Positions 1 through 9,213 are shown, counted from the stretch's first letter. The stretch is 64,000 nt of DNA from Hyunsoonleella aestuarii (GCF_006148925.1 NZ_VAWB01000001.1:462001-526000); one strand, 5' to 3'. Numbers and translations are program-made. The notes: generated by a model not told the origin, from the sequence alone.

Positions 1-400
1 TAGTTTCTACACCTTCCTTCGTACTGTTTTCCTCTAAAAAAGTTTCACTAGCCAATTTACCTTCGGCGTGTTCTGCTTCTGCTTTTCTTGCAGCCGCTTC
101 TTGTTGCTTCTTCATGATTTTCTCACGATTCTTTTGAAAGTAAGATTTTACCAGTCCTTGAGCTAAAGTTTTATCAATTAAAACATCAGCAGAATCAAGT
201 GTGTTTAAATAACCTTCCATGAATAAATCGTTATTGATTTCATCAAAACTCATTTGTACATTTCTTCCAACGTCCATACCAATGGCATAACTAACAGAAT
301 CAATCTCAGTTTTCAACGCGTCTTTAGTTACTGCTTTTTTATTGCACGATACAAAAATCGTAGCCACTAATACAATACTTAATAATTTAATTGCCTTCAT
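1..400 (-). CDS. FKBP-type peptidyl-prolyl isomerase lipoprotein, N-terminal part (gene leaves the window)
   Basis: The first 133 codons of a gene that runs off the left edge. It starts with a lipoprotein signal peptide whose lipobox ends at Cys19 (IFVSC). The next part (about residues 30-80, with DSVSYAIGMDVGRNV) resembles the N-terminal dimerisation domain of Mip/FkpA-type FKBP isomerases, followed by a charged Lys/Glu/Ala-rich helix (about 95-120). The catalytic FKBP domain must lie outside the window. Members of this family help fold periplasmic or outer-membrane proteins. A candidate -7 box (TACTTTTG, minus strand, 428-435) lies 28 bases upstream of the start. The family call rests on the N-terminal domain only. 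Confidence 0.75.
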   Translation of the reverse strand, partial: MKAIKLLSIVLVATIFVSCNKKAVTKDALKTEIDSVSYAIGMDVGRNVQMSFDEINNDLFMEGYLNTLDSADVLIDKTLAQGLVKSYFQKNREKIMKKQQEAAARKAEAEHAEGKLASETFLEENSTKEGVET

Positions 401-483
401 TCTTTTGTAGTTTTTTTTTAATGATGCCAAAAGTAGGGAATTTAAATGCAGAATAAAAGTATGTTAACAGCCTATTTAGATTT

Positions 484-1362
484 CTATAAATGTTTTAAGA
501 ACTCTTTTAGCATGGGGTTTCTATTTTTTTGATTCCAGATAACAGACAAAGCTGTTTTTTGACTAATTTTTTTTAATTCAATAAATTTTATACCATCCTC
601 ATTCTCGGATTGTAAAGACTTTGGAACAATCGATATCCCAAAATTGTTTTTAACTAACTTAAAAATAGAAGTCGCATGAATCGTATTGTGAGTCACTATA
701 GGTGTAAACCCAGATTCATCAAATATCTGCATCACTTTTTCGTAATAACTCGCACTATAGTTAGGGTCAAACAAAATAAATGATTCATTTTTAAGCTGTT
801 TTAACGCTTTAAAATTGTATTTAGAAATTACATGATTTTTTGGTAAAACCAAACAGAAATTCTCCGTAAGAACTGTTTTTGAATGAACACCTTTAGGCAC
901 ACGCTCCATTCTTACAAAACCAATATCTATATCTCCCGAAAGTATGTTATCTATTTGTCTTTGATTATCCATCTCCATTAAGCTAAACAAGGCTTTTGGA
1001 TTTTCGTTTCTAAATTTAAGCAAAGAGTTTGGTATAATGTTTTGCATTGCCGAACCCACATAACCAAACCTTAAATCACCAACAATACCTTTTTCTAAAA
1101 GCTGTGCATGACTTAATATTTGATCCAAATTCTGCAAATTTCTTTTTATTTCAGACTGAAGATAAACACCTACTTTAGTGAGCTTCACTCTCCTAGTATT
1201 TCTTTCGAATAATTGCACTCCCAAATCATCTTCCATTTGTTTAATTTGTCTACTTAATCCAGGTTGGGAAATGAAAAGTTTTTCTGCTGCTTTTCTGAAG
1301 TGCAAGTTTTCTGCAACAGCTAGAAAGTATCGCAAATGTCTGAATTCTAATTGATAACTCAT
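484..1362 (-). CDS. LysR-family transcriptional regulator, divergent from hutHU
   Basis: A 292-residue protein of normal LysR length. Residues about 6-66 form the winged helix-turn-helix (RHLRYFLAVAENLHFRKAAE, then SQPGLSRQIKQMEDDLG), and residues about 92-290 the periplasmic-binding-protein-like effector domain. The gene is transcribed away from hutH with 81 bases between the two start codons, the usual arrangement for a LysR regulator and its target, so control of histidine breakdown is inferred. Typical hut regulators are HutC (GntR type) or HutP, so a LysR regulator here would be less common. A near-palindrome at 1358-1379 overlaps its start codon and may be the shared operator. Confidence 0.85.
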   Translation of the reverse strand: MSYQLEFRHLRYFLAVAENLHFRKAAEKLFISQPGLSRQIKQMEDDLGVQLFERNTRRVKLTKVGVYLQSEIKRNLQNLDQILSHAQLLEKGIVGDLRFGYVGSAMQNIIPNSLLKFRNENPKALFSLMEMDNQRQIDNILSGDIDIGFVRMERVPKGVHSKTVLTENFCLVLPKNHVISKYNFKALKQLKNESFILFDPNYSASYYEKVMQIFDESGFTPIVTHNTIHATSIFKLVKNNFGISIVPKSLQSENEDGIKFIELKKISQKTALSVIWNQKNRNPMLKEFLKHL

Positions 1363-1420
1363 AGTTATTAATAATTGAGTAAAATAGTCTTACTTTGAAT
1401 CAAAAATACAGATAACTTTG
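1358..1420 (+). promoter_or_regulatory. Divergent lysR/hutH control region
   Basis: A near-palindrome at 1358-1379 (CTCA, centre TTATTAATAA, then TGAG) overlaps the lysR start codon and fits the AT-rich dyads bound by LysR proteins. A perfect Bacteroidetes -7 box, TAACTTTG, lies at 1413-1420, 23 bases before the hutH ATG. A good -33 TTG at the usual spacing is not evident, which would suit an activator-dependent promoter. The role is inferred. Confidence 0.4.
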
Positions 1421-1443
1421 TTAAGTTCAAACTATTCAAGAAA

Positions 1444-2937
1444 ATGGCATTTAGATACGGATTTGACAAATTAACTGTAAATAAAGCAATTGCAATTGCC
1501 GAAGGAAAATTAAGCACTTTAATTCCTAAAGAAACTATTAATAGAGTTAATGAATCCAGAAAAAAAGTTGAAACCATTGCAACTCGTGATAAAGCTGTTT
1601 ATGGGATAAATACGGGTTTTGGCCCATTATGTGATGTGCAAATTACGCCAGAAGAAACCAATAAATTACAAGAAAATTTATTAATCACTCATGCTGTTGG
1701 TGTTGGTCATCCTATAGACAAGAAATTATCAAAAATCATGATGATTTGTAAAGTACATGCACTATGTCAAGGATTTTCTGGCGTACGATTAGAGCTCATT
1801 CAACGAATTTTATATTTTATTAATAATGATTTACTACCTGTAGTGCCGGAACAAGGTTCGGTGGGAGCATCTGGGGACCTAGCACCTCTATCTCATTTAT
1901 TTTTACCATTATTAGGCGAAGGTGAGTTTTGGATAAATGACACTATTTCTCCGGCTAGGAAGGTGTTAAAAAAGCATAACCTAAAACCTTTACAACTGCA
2001 AGCTAAGGAAGGACTGGGCCTAATAAATGGTACACAATTCATTCTTGCTCATTCAATTGTTGGCCTAAATAAAATGAATTATCTGCTCGACTTAGCAGAT
2101 GTGGCCGGTGCCATGAGTATTGAAGGATATAAAGGTAGTGCGTCTCCGTTTAAAAAAGCACTTCATACAATTAGACCGTTTAAGGGGAACTTGAAAGTCT
2201 CTAAACGTATGCGTTTGCTTTTTAAAAACTCTCAAAATATAATGTCCCATGAAAATTGCGAACGTGTGCAAGATCCTTACTCCATGCGTTGTATTCCGCA
2301 AGTGCATGGCGCATCAAGAAACGCTTATTATCATTTAAAAAGGTTAACTGAAATAGAAATGAATTCGGTTACTGACAACCCTATTGTTTTAAGTGATACC
2401 GAAGCTATTTCTGGTGGAAACTTTCATGGACAACCCCTAGCCATGGCAATAGATTATGCTTCAATAGCCGCATCTGAGTTGGGAAATATTTCTGACAGAC
2501 GATGTTATTTACTAATTGAAGGAAAATATGGTTTACCTCGTTTACTAACAACTGGTGGAGGACTCAATTCAGGATTTATGATACCTCAATATACAACTGC
2601 TTCACTAGTTACCGAGAACAAATCTTTATGCTTCCCGCCCTCTGCAGATAGTATACCAACTTCGCTGGGACAAGAAGATCATGTATCCATGGGTAGTATT
2701 TCGGGGAGAAAATTTAACCAGATTTTGGAAAATATCGAAAAAATTCTAGCAATAGAACTAATGTACGCTGCCCAAGCTATGGAGTTTAGAAGACCAAATA
2801 GGTTTTCAGATTTACAAGAAAAAAACCATAAAATTATTCGAGACAACGTAAAAAAACTTGAAGAGGACAGACTTTTGAAGGATGATATTACAGCAATGAT
2901 TACTCTTGTTAAAACCAAGTCATTTATAGTAAAATAA
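1444..2937 (+). CDS. hutH: Histidine ammonia-lyase
   Basis: Deaminates L-histidine to urocanate, the first step of histidine degradation, in the cytoplasm. The self-processing Ala-Ser-Gly triad that forms the MIO cofactor is at residues 142-144 in GSVGASGDLAPLSH. Tyr53 (in VYGINTGFG) and His83 (in THAVGVG) fall at the same residue numbers as in the Pseudomonas putida enzyme. A His at 83 favours histidine over phenylalanine, though tyrosine ammonia-lyases also carry a His there. The length of 497 is close to the usual 500-510. hutU follows after 10 bases, which settles the histidine assignment. Confidence 0.93.
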   Translation: MAFRYGFDKLTVNKAIAIAEGKLSTLIPKETINRVNESRKKVETIATRDKAVYGINTGFGPLCDVQITPEETNKLQENLLITHAVGVGHPIDKKLSKIMMICKVHALCQGFSGVRLELIQRILYFINNDLLPVVPEQGSVGASGDLAPLSHLFLPLLGEGEFWINDTISPARKVLKKHNLKPLQLQAKEGLGLINGTQFILAHSIVGLNKMNYLLDLADVAGAMSIEGYKGSASPFKKALHTIRPFKGNLKVSKRMRLLFKNSQNIMSHENCERVQDPYSMRCIPQVHGASRNAYYHLKRLTEIEMNSVTDNPIVLSDTEAISGGNFHGQPLAMAIDYASIAASELGNISDRRCYLLIEGKYGLPRLLTTGGGLNSGFMIPQYTTASLVTENKSLCFPPSADSIPTSLGQEDHVSMGSISGRKFNQILENIEKILAIELMYAAQAMEFRRPNRFSDLQEKNHKIIRDNVKKLEEDRLLKDDITAMITLVKTKSFIVK

Positions 2938-2947
2938 GTATTGAATC

Positions 2948-4945
2948 ATGACATTTAAAGAACAAATACTTGAAGGCATTCCAAAAGAATTACCAGAAAA
3001 AAAGCCTTATCCAAAAAATATTAATAGCGCTCCAAAAAGAAAAGACATTCTGTCTATCGAAGAAAAGCAACTTGCTATTCGAAACGCTTTAAGGTACTTC
3101 CCAAAAAAATGGCATGCTATTTTGGCTAATGAATTTGCTCAAGAATTAAAAGATTATGGCCGAATTTATATGTATCGTTTTAAACCGGATTATAAATTTT
3201 ATGCTAGACCAATAGAATCTTATCCTGCAAATTCATTACAAGCAGCAGCCATTATGCACATGATTCAAAACAATCTGGATCCTGCGGTTGCCCAACACCC
3301 CGAAGAGTTAATTACTTATGGTGGAAATGGCAGTGTTTTTCAGAATTGGGCTCAATACCTCATCACCATGCAGTATTTAGCCACCATGACTAATGAACAA
3401 ACGCTGCATATGTATTCTGGGCACCCTATGGGCTTATTTCCTTCTTCAAAAAATGCACCACGGGTTGTCGTAACAAATGGTATGATGATTCCAAATTATT
3501 CCCAACCTGATGATTGGGAAAAATTTAATGCCTTGGGTGTTACTCAGTACGGACAAATGACGGCTGGTTCTTTTATGTATATTGGTCCGCAAGGTATTGT
3601 TCATGGGACGACAATTACAGTATTAAATGCCTTTAGAAGAATCCTGACAAAAGGTGAAAATCCCGCAGGTAAAATATTTTTAACTGCTGGATTAGGCGGT
3701 ATGAGTGGCGCACAACCCAAAGCAGGTAATATTGCAGGGTGTATTACTGTATGCGCGGAGATAAACCCTAAAGCTGCCATAAAAAGACATGAACAAGGCT
3801 GGGTTGATGTTTTAATTAATGATATGGATGAATTGGTTATTCGTGTTAAAAAAGCACAAGCTGAAAATGAAATAGTGTCCATTGCATTTATTGGCAACGT
3901 AGTAGATGTATGGGAACGTTTTGATAAAGAAAATATATTTATACATCTTGGTTCCGATCAAACCTCTTTGCACATTCCATGGACAGGAGGCTATTATCCG
4001 GTCGATGTTTCTTTCGATGATGCCAACAAACTAATACGAGAAAATCCAAAAAGTTTCAAAGAGAAAGTAAAGGAATCTTTAATAAGGCATGCGGCTTCCA
4101 TAAATAATCATACAGCAAAAGGCACATACTTTTTCGACTATGGCAATGCTTTTTTACTAGAAGCATCCCGCGCTGGAGCGTGTGTTATGGCTCCAAACAA
4201 AATTGACTTTAAATACCCATCCTATGTCCAAGATATATTAGGGCCTATGTGTTTTGACTATGGTTTTGGCCCTTTCAGATGGGTATGCATTTCTGGCAAG
4301 TCTGAAGATTTAGACAAGACTGATGCCATTGCCGCAAATGTTCTAAAAAGTATCATGAAAACTGCCCCTATTGAGATAAAATTACAAATGATAGACAACA
4401 TTACTTGGATTGAAAATGCAAAATCCAATAAAATGGTTGTAGGATCTCAAGCCCGTATTCTATATGCCGATGCTGAAGGAAGAATTAAAATTGCTCAAGC
4501 TTTTAATAATGCAATAGCTGATGGCAACATTGGACCGGTTGTTTTGGGAAGAGATCATCATGATGTAAGCGGCACAGATTCTCCCTTTCGTGAAACTTCA
4601 AACATATACGATGGGAGCAAATTTACAGCGGACATGGCCATACATAATGTTATAGGTGATAGCTTTAGAGGCGCAACATGGGTTTCTATTCACAACGGTG
4701 GTGGTGTAGGTTGGGGCGAAGTTATAAACGGTGGTTTTGGAATGGTTCTCGACGGCTCAATTGAAGCCGAAGAACGTTTGAAAAATATGCTATTTTATGA
4801 CGTTAATAATGGTATTTCTAGAAGAAGTTGGGCTAGGAATGAAGAAGCTCTATTTGCTATTAAAAGAGAAATGGCACGAACGCCTAATTTAAACGTTACT
4901 CTACCTAATTTCGTAGATAATAATACGTTAGAAAACTTGTTTTAA
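2948..4945 (+). CDS. hutU: Urocanate hydratase (long form)
   Basis: Hydrates urocanate to 4-imidazolone-5-propionate using tightly bound NAD. At 665 residues it is the long form seen in animals and many Bacteroidetes, not the roughly 555-residue form of proteobacteria and Bacillus. Conserved blocks include GGNGSVFQNWAQYL (about 125-138), the glycine-rich ITVLNAF...TAGLGGMSGAQPKA region, and near the C-terminus HHDVSGTDSPFRETSN and SIHNGGGVGWGEVINGG. It forms a two-gene operon with hutH. Imidazolonepropionase (hutI) and a formimidoylglutamase are not adjacent, so the pathway must be completed elsewhere. Confidence 0.93.
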   Translation: MTFKEQILEGIPKELPEKKPYPKNINSAPKRKDILSIEEKQLAIRNALRYFPKKWHAILANEFAQELKDYGRIYMYRFKPDYKFYARPIESYPANSLQAAAIMHMIQNNLDPAVAQHPEELITYGGNGSVFQNWAQYLITMQYLATMTNEQTLHMYSGHPMGLFPSSKNAPRVVVTNGMMIPNYSQPDDWEKFNALGVTQYGQMTAGSFMYIGPQGIVHGTTITVLNAFRRILTKGENPAGKIFLTAGLGGMSGAQPKAGNIAGCITVCAEINPKAAIKRHEQGWVDVLINDMDELVIRVKKAQAENEIVSIAFIGNVVDVWERFDKENIFIHLGSDQTSLHIPWTGGYYPVDVSFDDANKLIRENPKSFKEKVKESLIRHAASINNHTAKGTYFFDYGNAFLLEASRAGACVMAPNKIDFKYPSYVQDILGPMCFDYGFGPFRWVCISGKSEDLDKTDAIAANVLKSIMKTAPIEIKLQMIDNITWIENAKSNKMVVGSQARILYADAEGRIKIAQAFNNAIADGNIGPVVLGRDHHDVSGTDSPFRETSNIYDGSKFTADMAIHNVIGDSFRGATWVSIHNGGGVGWGEVINGGFGMVLDGSIEAEERLKNMLFYDVNNGISRRSWARNEEALFAIKREMARTPNLNVTLPNFVDNNTLENLF

Positions 4946-5024
4946 ATTATGTATTGAAACAAATTAAAAAGATTTGCGTAATTTTAAGAATTATCCATAT
5001 TGATAATAATTAAAACTATTTTCT

Positions 5025-5252
5025 ATGGCAACCAATCACACACACACCAAAATTAGATTACATGATGCTATTGTTGGTGTTCTTTATGGACTAAGTATTA
5101 TTCTTGCAGCAACTGTTAATTTACAATGGCTATATTTAGCCGGAGCTGTAGCTGTACTTCAAATTATTAGTCCAATTACTAAATTTTGTCCAGTTTATTT
5201 TGTTCTTAACAAAATTATGCCAGACTCAGAACCCATTCAGAATGGGAAATAA
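5025..5252 (+). CDS. DUF2892-family small membrane protein
   Basis: A 75-residue protein with two hydrophobic segments (about 16-34 and 36-55) and a conserved ISPITKFCPVYFVLNK tail, as in the YgaP-like DUF2892 inner-membrane family. Flavobacterial members often end with this CP motif. Function is unknown; in other bacteria the domain is sometimes fused to rhodanese, but no rhodanese is present here. It lies 79 bases after hutU and is followed by a strong terminator, so it may be the last gene of the hut unit or have its own promoter. Confidence 0.7.
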   Translation: MATNHTHTKIRLHDAIVGVLYGLSIILAATVNLQWLYLAGAVAVLQIISPITKFCPVYFVLNKIMPDSEPIQNGK

Positions 5253-5273
5253 TTAAACAATTTCGATCAAAAA

Positions 5274-5310
5274 AATAACCTTAAGAAACTTTCATAAGGT
5301 TATTTTTTTA
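5274..5310. terminator. Bidirectional intrinsic terminator between DUF2892 gene and SDR gene
   Basis: A perfect 10-bp stem (AATAACCTTA at 5274-5283, TAAGGTTATT at 5295-5304) with an 11-base loop, A-rich on the left and T-rich on the right. It lies between two convergent genes and can serve both. Confidence 0.8.
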
Positions 5311-5323
5311 AATTAATTATAAA

Positions 5324-6079
5324 TCAACTAAAGACTAAACCGCCATTTATATCCACATTATTTCCTGTCATGAATGATGCTTCATCCGTAGCTAAATAAG
5401 CCACCAAATCTGCAACTTCTTCAGGCTTTCCTTCTCTTCTTAAAGGCGTGCCAGAAGCTACTTTAAATCGAACTTCGTCTTTTGTGAAATCGTCATGGAA
5501 TTTTGTCCCTATTAACCCCGGACACACAGCATTTACTCTAATTCCTTTAGGTCCTAATTCTTTCGCCATCGCTTTTGTAAAAGTAGATACGGATCCCTTA
5601 GAAGAACTGTATAAAGAAGACCCACCTCCGCCACCATCTCTAGCTGCTTGGGATGATAGATTTATAATTGAAGCTCCCTTTCCCATTAATGGTTCAAATG
5701 CCTGCGTAACGAAAACTGTAGACTTGAAATTAACACCCATCACTAAATCAAAAAATGGCTCATCCAACTGTTGAAGTGTTTTGCGTGCGAAAAGACCTCC
5801 TGCATTATTGACTAAAATATCCACTTTATCTCCAAAAGCCGCAATTACTTTTGTTTTTAAACTCTTAATTTCATCAAGATTAGAAACATCAGCCTTAACA
5901 GCAATGGCATCTCCTCCTAAGGATTTTATGGTCTCTACAGTCTCCATAGCATCAGATTCAGAATTGTAATAGTTAACAACTACTTTAGCTCCTTCCTCAG
6001 CCAACTTAATAGAAATTGCGCGACCAATATCCCTAGATCCTCCTGTAACTACGGCCAACTTACCTTCTAATCTCTTCAA
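5324..6079 (-). CDS. SDR oxidoreductase, probable DEH/uronate reductase
   Basis: A 251-residue short-chain dehydrogenase: nucleotide-binding TGGSRDIG (about 12-19), NNAGG, catalytic YSSSK (Tyr-x3-Lys) and the PG motif before the substrate loop (VCPGLIGTKFHDDF). It is the last gene of an MFS-SDR-SDR unit beside an alginate locus. In alginate-eating flavobacteria, SDRs of this kind reduce 4-deoxy-L-erythro-5-hexoseulose uronate (DEH) to 2-keto-3-deoxygluconate with NAD(P)H. It resembles the SDR at 22287-23054 more than its immediate neighbour, for example in the PGL...T.FH segment. Exact substrate is inferred from context. Confidence 0.75.
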   Translation of the reverse strand: MKRLEGKLAVVTGGSRDIGRAISIKLAEEGAKVVVNYYNSESDAMETVETIKSLGGDAIAVKADVSNLDEIKSLKTKVIAAFGDKVDILVNNAGGLFARKTLQQLDEPFFDLVMGVNFKSTVFVTQAFEPLMGKGASIINLSSQAARDGGGGGSSLYSSSKGSVSTFTKAMAKELGPKGIRVNAVCPGLIGTKFHDDFTKDEVRFKVASGTPLRREGKPEEVADLVAYLATDEASFMTGNNVDINGGLVFS

Positions 6080-6116
6080 TTTTTATTTAGATAACTATAA
6101 ATGTGTGTAATTTAAA

Positions 6117-6881
6117 TTATATACCTAACCCTTGACCTCCTCCTATTTGTATAGTTTCTGCGGTAATAAATGAGGCATCTTTACTTGCTAGAAAAGAGAC
6201 CACACCGGCAACCTCCTCTGGTTGTCCTAATCTTCCTAACATTATATTATTTTTCCAAGAAGCAAAAACTTCAGGTTTGGTAGATTTAATTTGTTTATGA
6301 AAATCAGTATCAATTGTACCAGGTGATACAGCATTAACTCTAATACCATATTCCGCCAAATCCTTCGCTAATGCCCTAGTTATTGTATGCACGGCGGCCT
6401 TAGATGTTCCATAAATTCCAGCTCCTGGTCCACCAGCATTCCAACCTGCATTGGATGTATAATTTATTATAGAAGCATTATCACTTTTTTTAAGAAAAGG
6501 AATAGCTGCTCTTGAAGCAAAAAATGTAGAATCCAAGTTAAGTGCCATCACAAATCTGTAAAATTCTGTGGTCATATCTTCAAACCTAGATCTTCCACCT
6601 AATCCTCCTGCATTGTTTACAAGAACATCAATTTTACCATACTTTTCTCCTATTTTATTAATATTTGAAGTTACAGCATCTTCATTTGTAACATCAAAAC
6701 CATAATATTCTGAATTTATTCCTTGTGCTATAAGCTCCTCAACTCTTTTAGCACCGGCTTCATCTTCGATACCATTTAAAATTACAGTGTATCCATCTTT
6801 GCCTAATCTTTTAGCTACTTGGAAACCAATACCACCAGTAGCACCTGTAATAACTGCTACTTTTATTTCTGAATTACTCAT
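6117..6881 (-). CDS. SDR oxidoreductase
   Basis: A 254-residue classical SDR with TGATGGIG cofactor motif (about 14-21), NNAGG, and the catalytic IYGTSK (Tyr-x3-Lys). It ends in GGGQGLGI. It is second in the MFS-SDR-SDR unit, 37 bases before the next SDR, and is clearly diverged from that one, so the two probably act on different uronate or sugar-acid intermediates. One of the three SDRs in the locus should be the DEH reductase, but sequence reading alone does not say which. Confidence 0.72.
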   Translation of the reverse strand: MSNSEIKVAVITGATGGIGFQVAKRLGKDGYTVILNGIEDEAGAKRVEELIAQGINSEYYGFDVTNEDAVTSNINKIGEKYGKIDVLVNNAGGLGGRSRFEDMTTEFYRFVMALNLDSTFFASRAAIPFLKKSDNASIINYTSNAGWNAGGPGAGIYGTSKAAVHTITRALAKDLAEYGIRVNAVSPGTIDTDFHKQIKSTKPEVFASWKNNIMLGRLGQPEEVAGVVSFLASKDASFITAETIQIGGGQGLGI

Positions 6882-6920
6882 ATTCTTTAAATTTATTCTT
6901 TACGTTATACTTGTTTTTTA

Positions 6921-8198
6921 TTAATTATGCTCAACTGGTTTAATCTTTTTGATCAACATAAATATTGATAACACTGCCATAGGAGCCAAAACAGCAATTA
7001 CTATAAAAGCAGGTGTATATGACACTGATGCTATTTTCGGTATTAGCGAATTCATTATAATTACGGAAACTGCAGCTACCGTTCCTGCCAATCCTGCCAA
7101 TGTTCCAACTGATGGGCCTTTTAGTAAATCGCTTGAAATGGTCTGGATATTCCCAATGGCGAATTGAAAACCAAAAAGAACAACACTAACTATATATATA
7201 AATGTCATAGGGTTTTCTTCTGTTACCAAGAAAATGATACCAAGTAATCCGAGGAAAATTAAAACACAACCAATCACAATTGTAATCTTTCTAGCCGCAT
7301 CGACCGATTTTCTCTCCATTAACTTGCCTGAATACCAGCCTCCAACGATACTACCTGCCATACCTCCTAAATATGATATCCAAATAGTGGAACCTATTTC
7401 TTCTATGCTAAATCCAAATTTAGAATTTAAGTATAAAGGCATCCAACCTACAAATAGCCACCAAATAGGTTCTATAAAGAATCTAGACGCTAACACACCC
7501 CAAGATTCTTTATAACTTAATATTTTGGCTACACTTAATCCTTTTTCTTTTTTTACCTCAGTAGATTTTATTACTTCAATTCTACTGTTCATAATAAGAT
7601 TTCTTTCTTCATCAGTAATCCAAGGATGAGATTCTGGTGTTGTTTTGTTTATAAATAACCACGGAATTACCCAAAGTAAACCAACCGCACCTATAATAAT
7701 AAAGGTTGTTCTCCAACCAAAATGACCATATAAAAAAGCTATTAATATGGGTGCAATTACACTTCCCAATGAAGCACCAGCATTAAAAATGCCCTGTGCG
7801 ATAGCTCGTTCATTAACAGGAAACCATTCCCCGTTACTTTTAACAGCCCCTGGCCAGTTACCAGCTTCCCCTAACCCTAACAATGCTCTAAAAAGCGTTA
7901 AAGAAAATAACCCACGAGCAAAAGCATGAAATATAGATGCAACAGACCAAACAACAATAGATACGGTAAAGCCTAAACGCGTCCCAATTATATCATATAA
8001 TTTACCTGACAAAAATTTACCTAAGGCATAGGTTATCATAAAGACATTAAGCATTACTGCATAATCTGACTCATCCATACCTAGGTCTTTGCCCATCTCT
8101 GGCCACATAACCCCAAAAGCGGTTCTATCTATATAATTAATAACCGTGGCAAGACAAATTAATGTAATAATCCACCAACGTAAGCCCTTAATTTTCAT
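6921..8198 (-). CDS. MFS transporter, hexuronate/ExuT-like (ACS family)
   Basis: A 425-residue, 12-helix major facilitator protein. The N-terminal TVINYIDRTAFGVMWPEM is typical of the anion:cation symporter branch that carries hexuronates and similar sugar acids, and the loop after helix 2 (GKLYDIIGTRLGF) is an MFS motif A. First gene of a unit with two SDRs, next to a GntR-type regulator and the alginate lyases. The inferred role is import of the unsaturated monouronate or other sugar acid from periplasm to cytoplasm. No TTGGTTTACCAA operator is seen upstream, unlike the other alginate units. Confidence 0.8.
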   Translation of the reverse strand: MKIKGLRWWIITLICLATVINYIDRTAFGVMWPEMGKDLGMDESDYAVMLNVFMITYALGKFLSGKLYDIIGTRLGFTVSIVVWSVASIFHAFARGLFSLTLFRALLGLGEAGNWPGAVKSNGEWFPVNERAIAQGIFNAGASLGSVIAPILIAFLYGHFGWRTTFIIIGAVGLLWVIPWLFINKTTPESHPWITDEERNLIMNSRIEVIKSTEVKKEKGLSVAKILSYKESWGVLASRFFIEPIWWLFVGWMPLYLNSKFGFSIEEIGSTIWISYLGGMAGSIVGGWYSGKLMERKSVDAARKITIVIGCVLIFLGLLGIIFLVTEENPMTFIYIVSVVLFGFQFAIGNIQTISSDLLKGPSVGTLAGLAGTVAAVSVIIMNSLIPKIASVSYTPAFIVIAVLAPMAVLSIFMLIKKIKPVEHN

Positions 8199-8292
8199 CT
8201 GTTTCGTTTATTAGTATTAAACAATAAGGAGTCCTAAAACTGACAATTGCCATTCCGGAAAAGGTAATATCTACCATTTTGAATGTAACATG

Positions 8293-8311
8293 AATATAGT
8301 CTGACTATATT
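8293..8311. promoter_or_regulatory. Perfect 19-bp palindrome upstream of the MFS-SDR unit
   Basis: AATATAGTCTGACTATATT: two 9-base arms around one central T. It lies 95 bases upstream of the MFS start and has no T-run, so an operator is more likely than a terminator. It does not match the alginate-locus operator. Confidence 0.35.
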
Positions 8312-8344
8312 GCGTAGTACACTCCCCTCCTAATTATGTATATT

Positions 8345-8376
8345 CAAAAAATGAGAGCGTGCAATCTCATTTTTAA
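8345..8376 (-). terminator. Terminator after the GntR-family regulator
   Basis: A short hairpin (ATGAGA and TCTCAT arms, extended by A/T pairs) with T-rich flanks on both sides, starting a few bases beyond the regulator stop codon. Confidence 0.6.
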
Positions 8377-8383
8377 AATAATT

Positions 8384-9094
8384 TTATGCCGATTTACTGT
8401 TATAACAATATTGATATAAAACACTAAAATGATCTTTCATTTTCTGTTTTGCTAAATCAGGGTTTTGGCTCTCAATTGCTTTATAAATTTCAGTATGTTC
8501 CTTTATTCCTAAAACTGCCTGATTTTTATCGCAAACATGGTACTTTTCGAAATTGATAATAATCTGTGGTGTTATGGTAAGCATGAAAGTATTCATGGTA
8601 CTATTACCACTTGCTTTTGCAATGGCTAAATGAAATAACAAATCTTCTTGTACAGCATCTTCCCCAGATTTTACTTTCCTTTCATAAGCATCTAACGCTT
8701 CTTTTATTAGTTTTAAATCCTCTTTTGTACGTCTTAAAGAAGCTAGCCTAACTGTTTTTAGCTCTAATAAAATTCTTGTTTCAACTAATGATTTAAAGCT
8801 TGGTGACTCTAATCTTAAAATATCGTCAATCATTCCATTCATGGCAACTACACCAATGTTTGCAACAAAAGTTCCACTTTGAGGAATTGATTTTAATATG
8901 CCATAAAATTCTAGTTTTTGTATAGCTTCCCTAACATTACTTCTACTTACTTCAAATTTATCAGATAACATTCTTTCTGAAGGAAGTTTGTCACCCGGTT
9001 CAAGGTTTTTATAGTTTATTAATTCCTTAATCTTCCTGATTATTGAATTTTGGATTTCCTGATTGTCACTTACAGTACGTACCTCTAATTTCAT
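8384..9094 (-). CDS. GntR-family regulator, FadR subfamily (FCD domain), probable alginate-locus regulator
   Basis: A 236-residue protein: winged helix (about 15-80, PGDKLPSERMLSDKFEVSRS and NVREAIQKLEFYGIL), then an all-helical FCD domain (about 95-230) with histidines placed as in metal-binding FCD proteins (FHLAIAKASGN; HTEIYKAI; KDHF). FCD regulators such as UxuR and PdhR bind sites built on TTGGT...ACCAA and usually sense a sugar acid or related acid. The gene is preceded by a perfect TTGGTTAACCAA (9202-9213), and the same motif sits on three promoters of the alginate locus. It is therefore the best candidate regulator, probably a repressor released by a uronate intermediate such as KDG or DEH (inferred). 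Confidence 0.85.
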   Translation of the reverse strand: MKLEVRTVSDNQEIQNSIIRKIKELINYKNLEPGDKLPSERMLSDKFEVSRSNVREAIQKLEFYGILKSIPQSGTFVANIGVVAMNGMIDDILRLESPSFKSLVETRILLELKTVRLASLRRTKEDLKLIKEALDAYERKVKSGEDAVQEDLLFHLAIAKASGNSTMNTFMLTITPQIIINFEKYHVCDKNQAVLGIKEHTEIYKAIESQNPDLAKQKMKDHFSVLYQYCYNSKSA

Positions 9095-9201
9095 ATACTA
9101 AAATTTATTGACCTGAATAATTGCTATTGCAAATTCTATACAATGATTCCTCTAATTATTAATCTATTTCCTTTTATTGTTAATCTCATAACTCGTGCAA
9201 A

Positions 9202-9213
9202 TTGGTTAACCAA
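9202..9213. promoter_or_regulatory. Operator for the GntR/FadR-type regulator (autoregulation)
   Basis: The perfect palindrome TTGGTTAACCAA, 108 bases upstream of the regulator gene. A minus-strand -7-like TATTGTTTG overlaps it, as at the other three sites. It is a single copy, where the lyase promoters have two or three. Confidence 0.6.
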
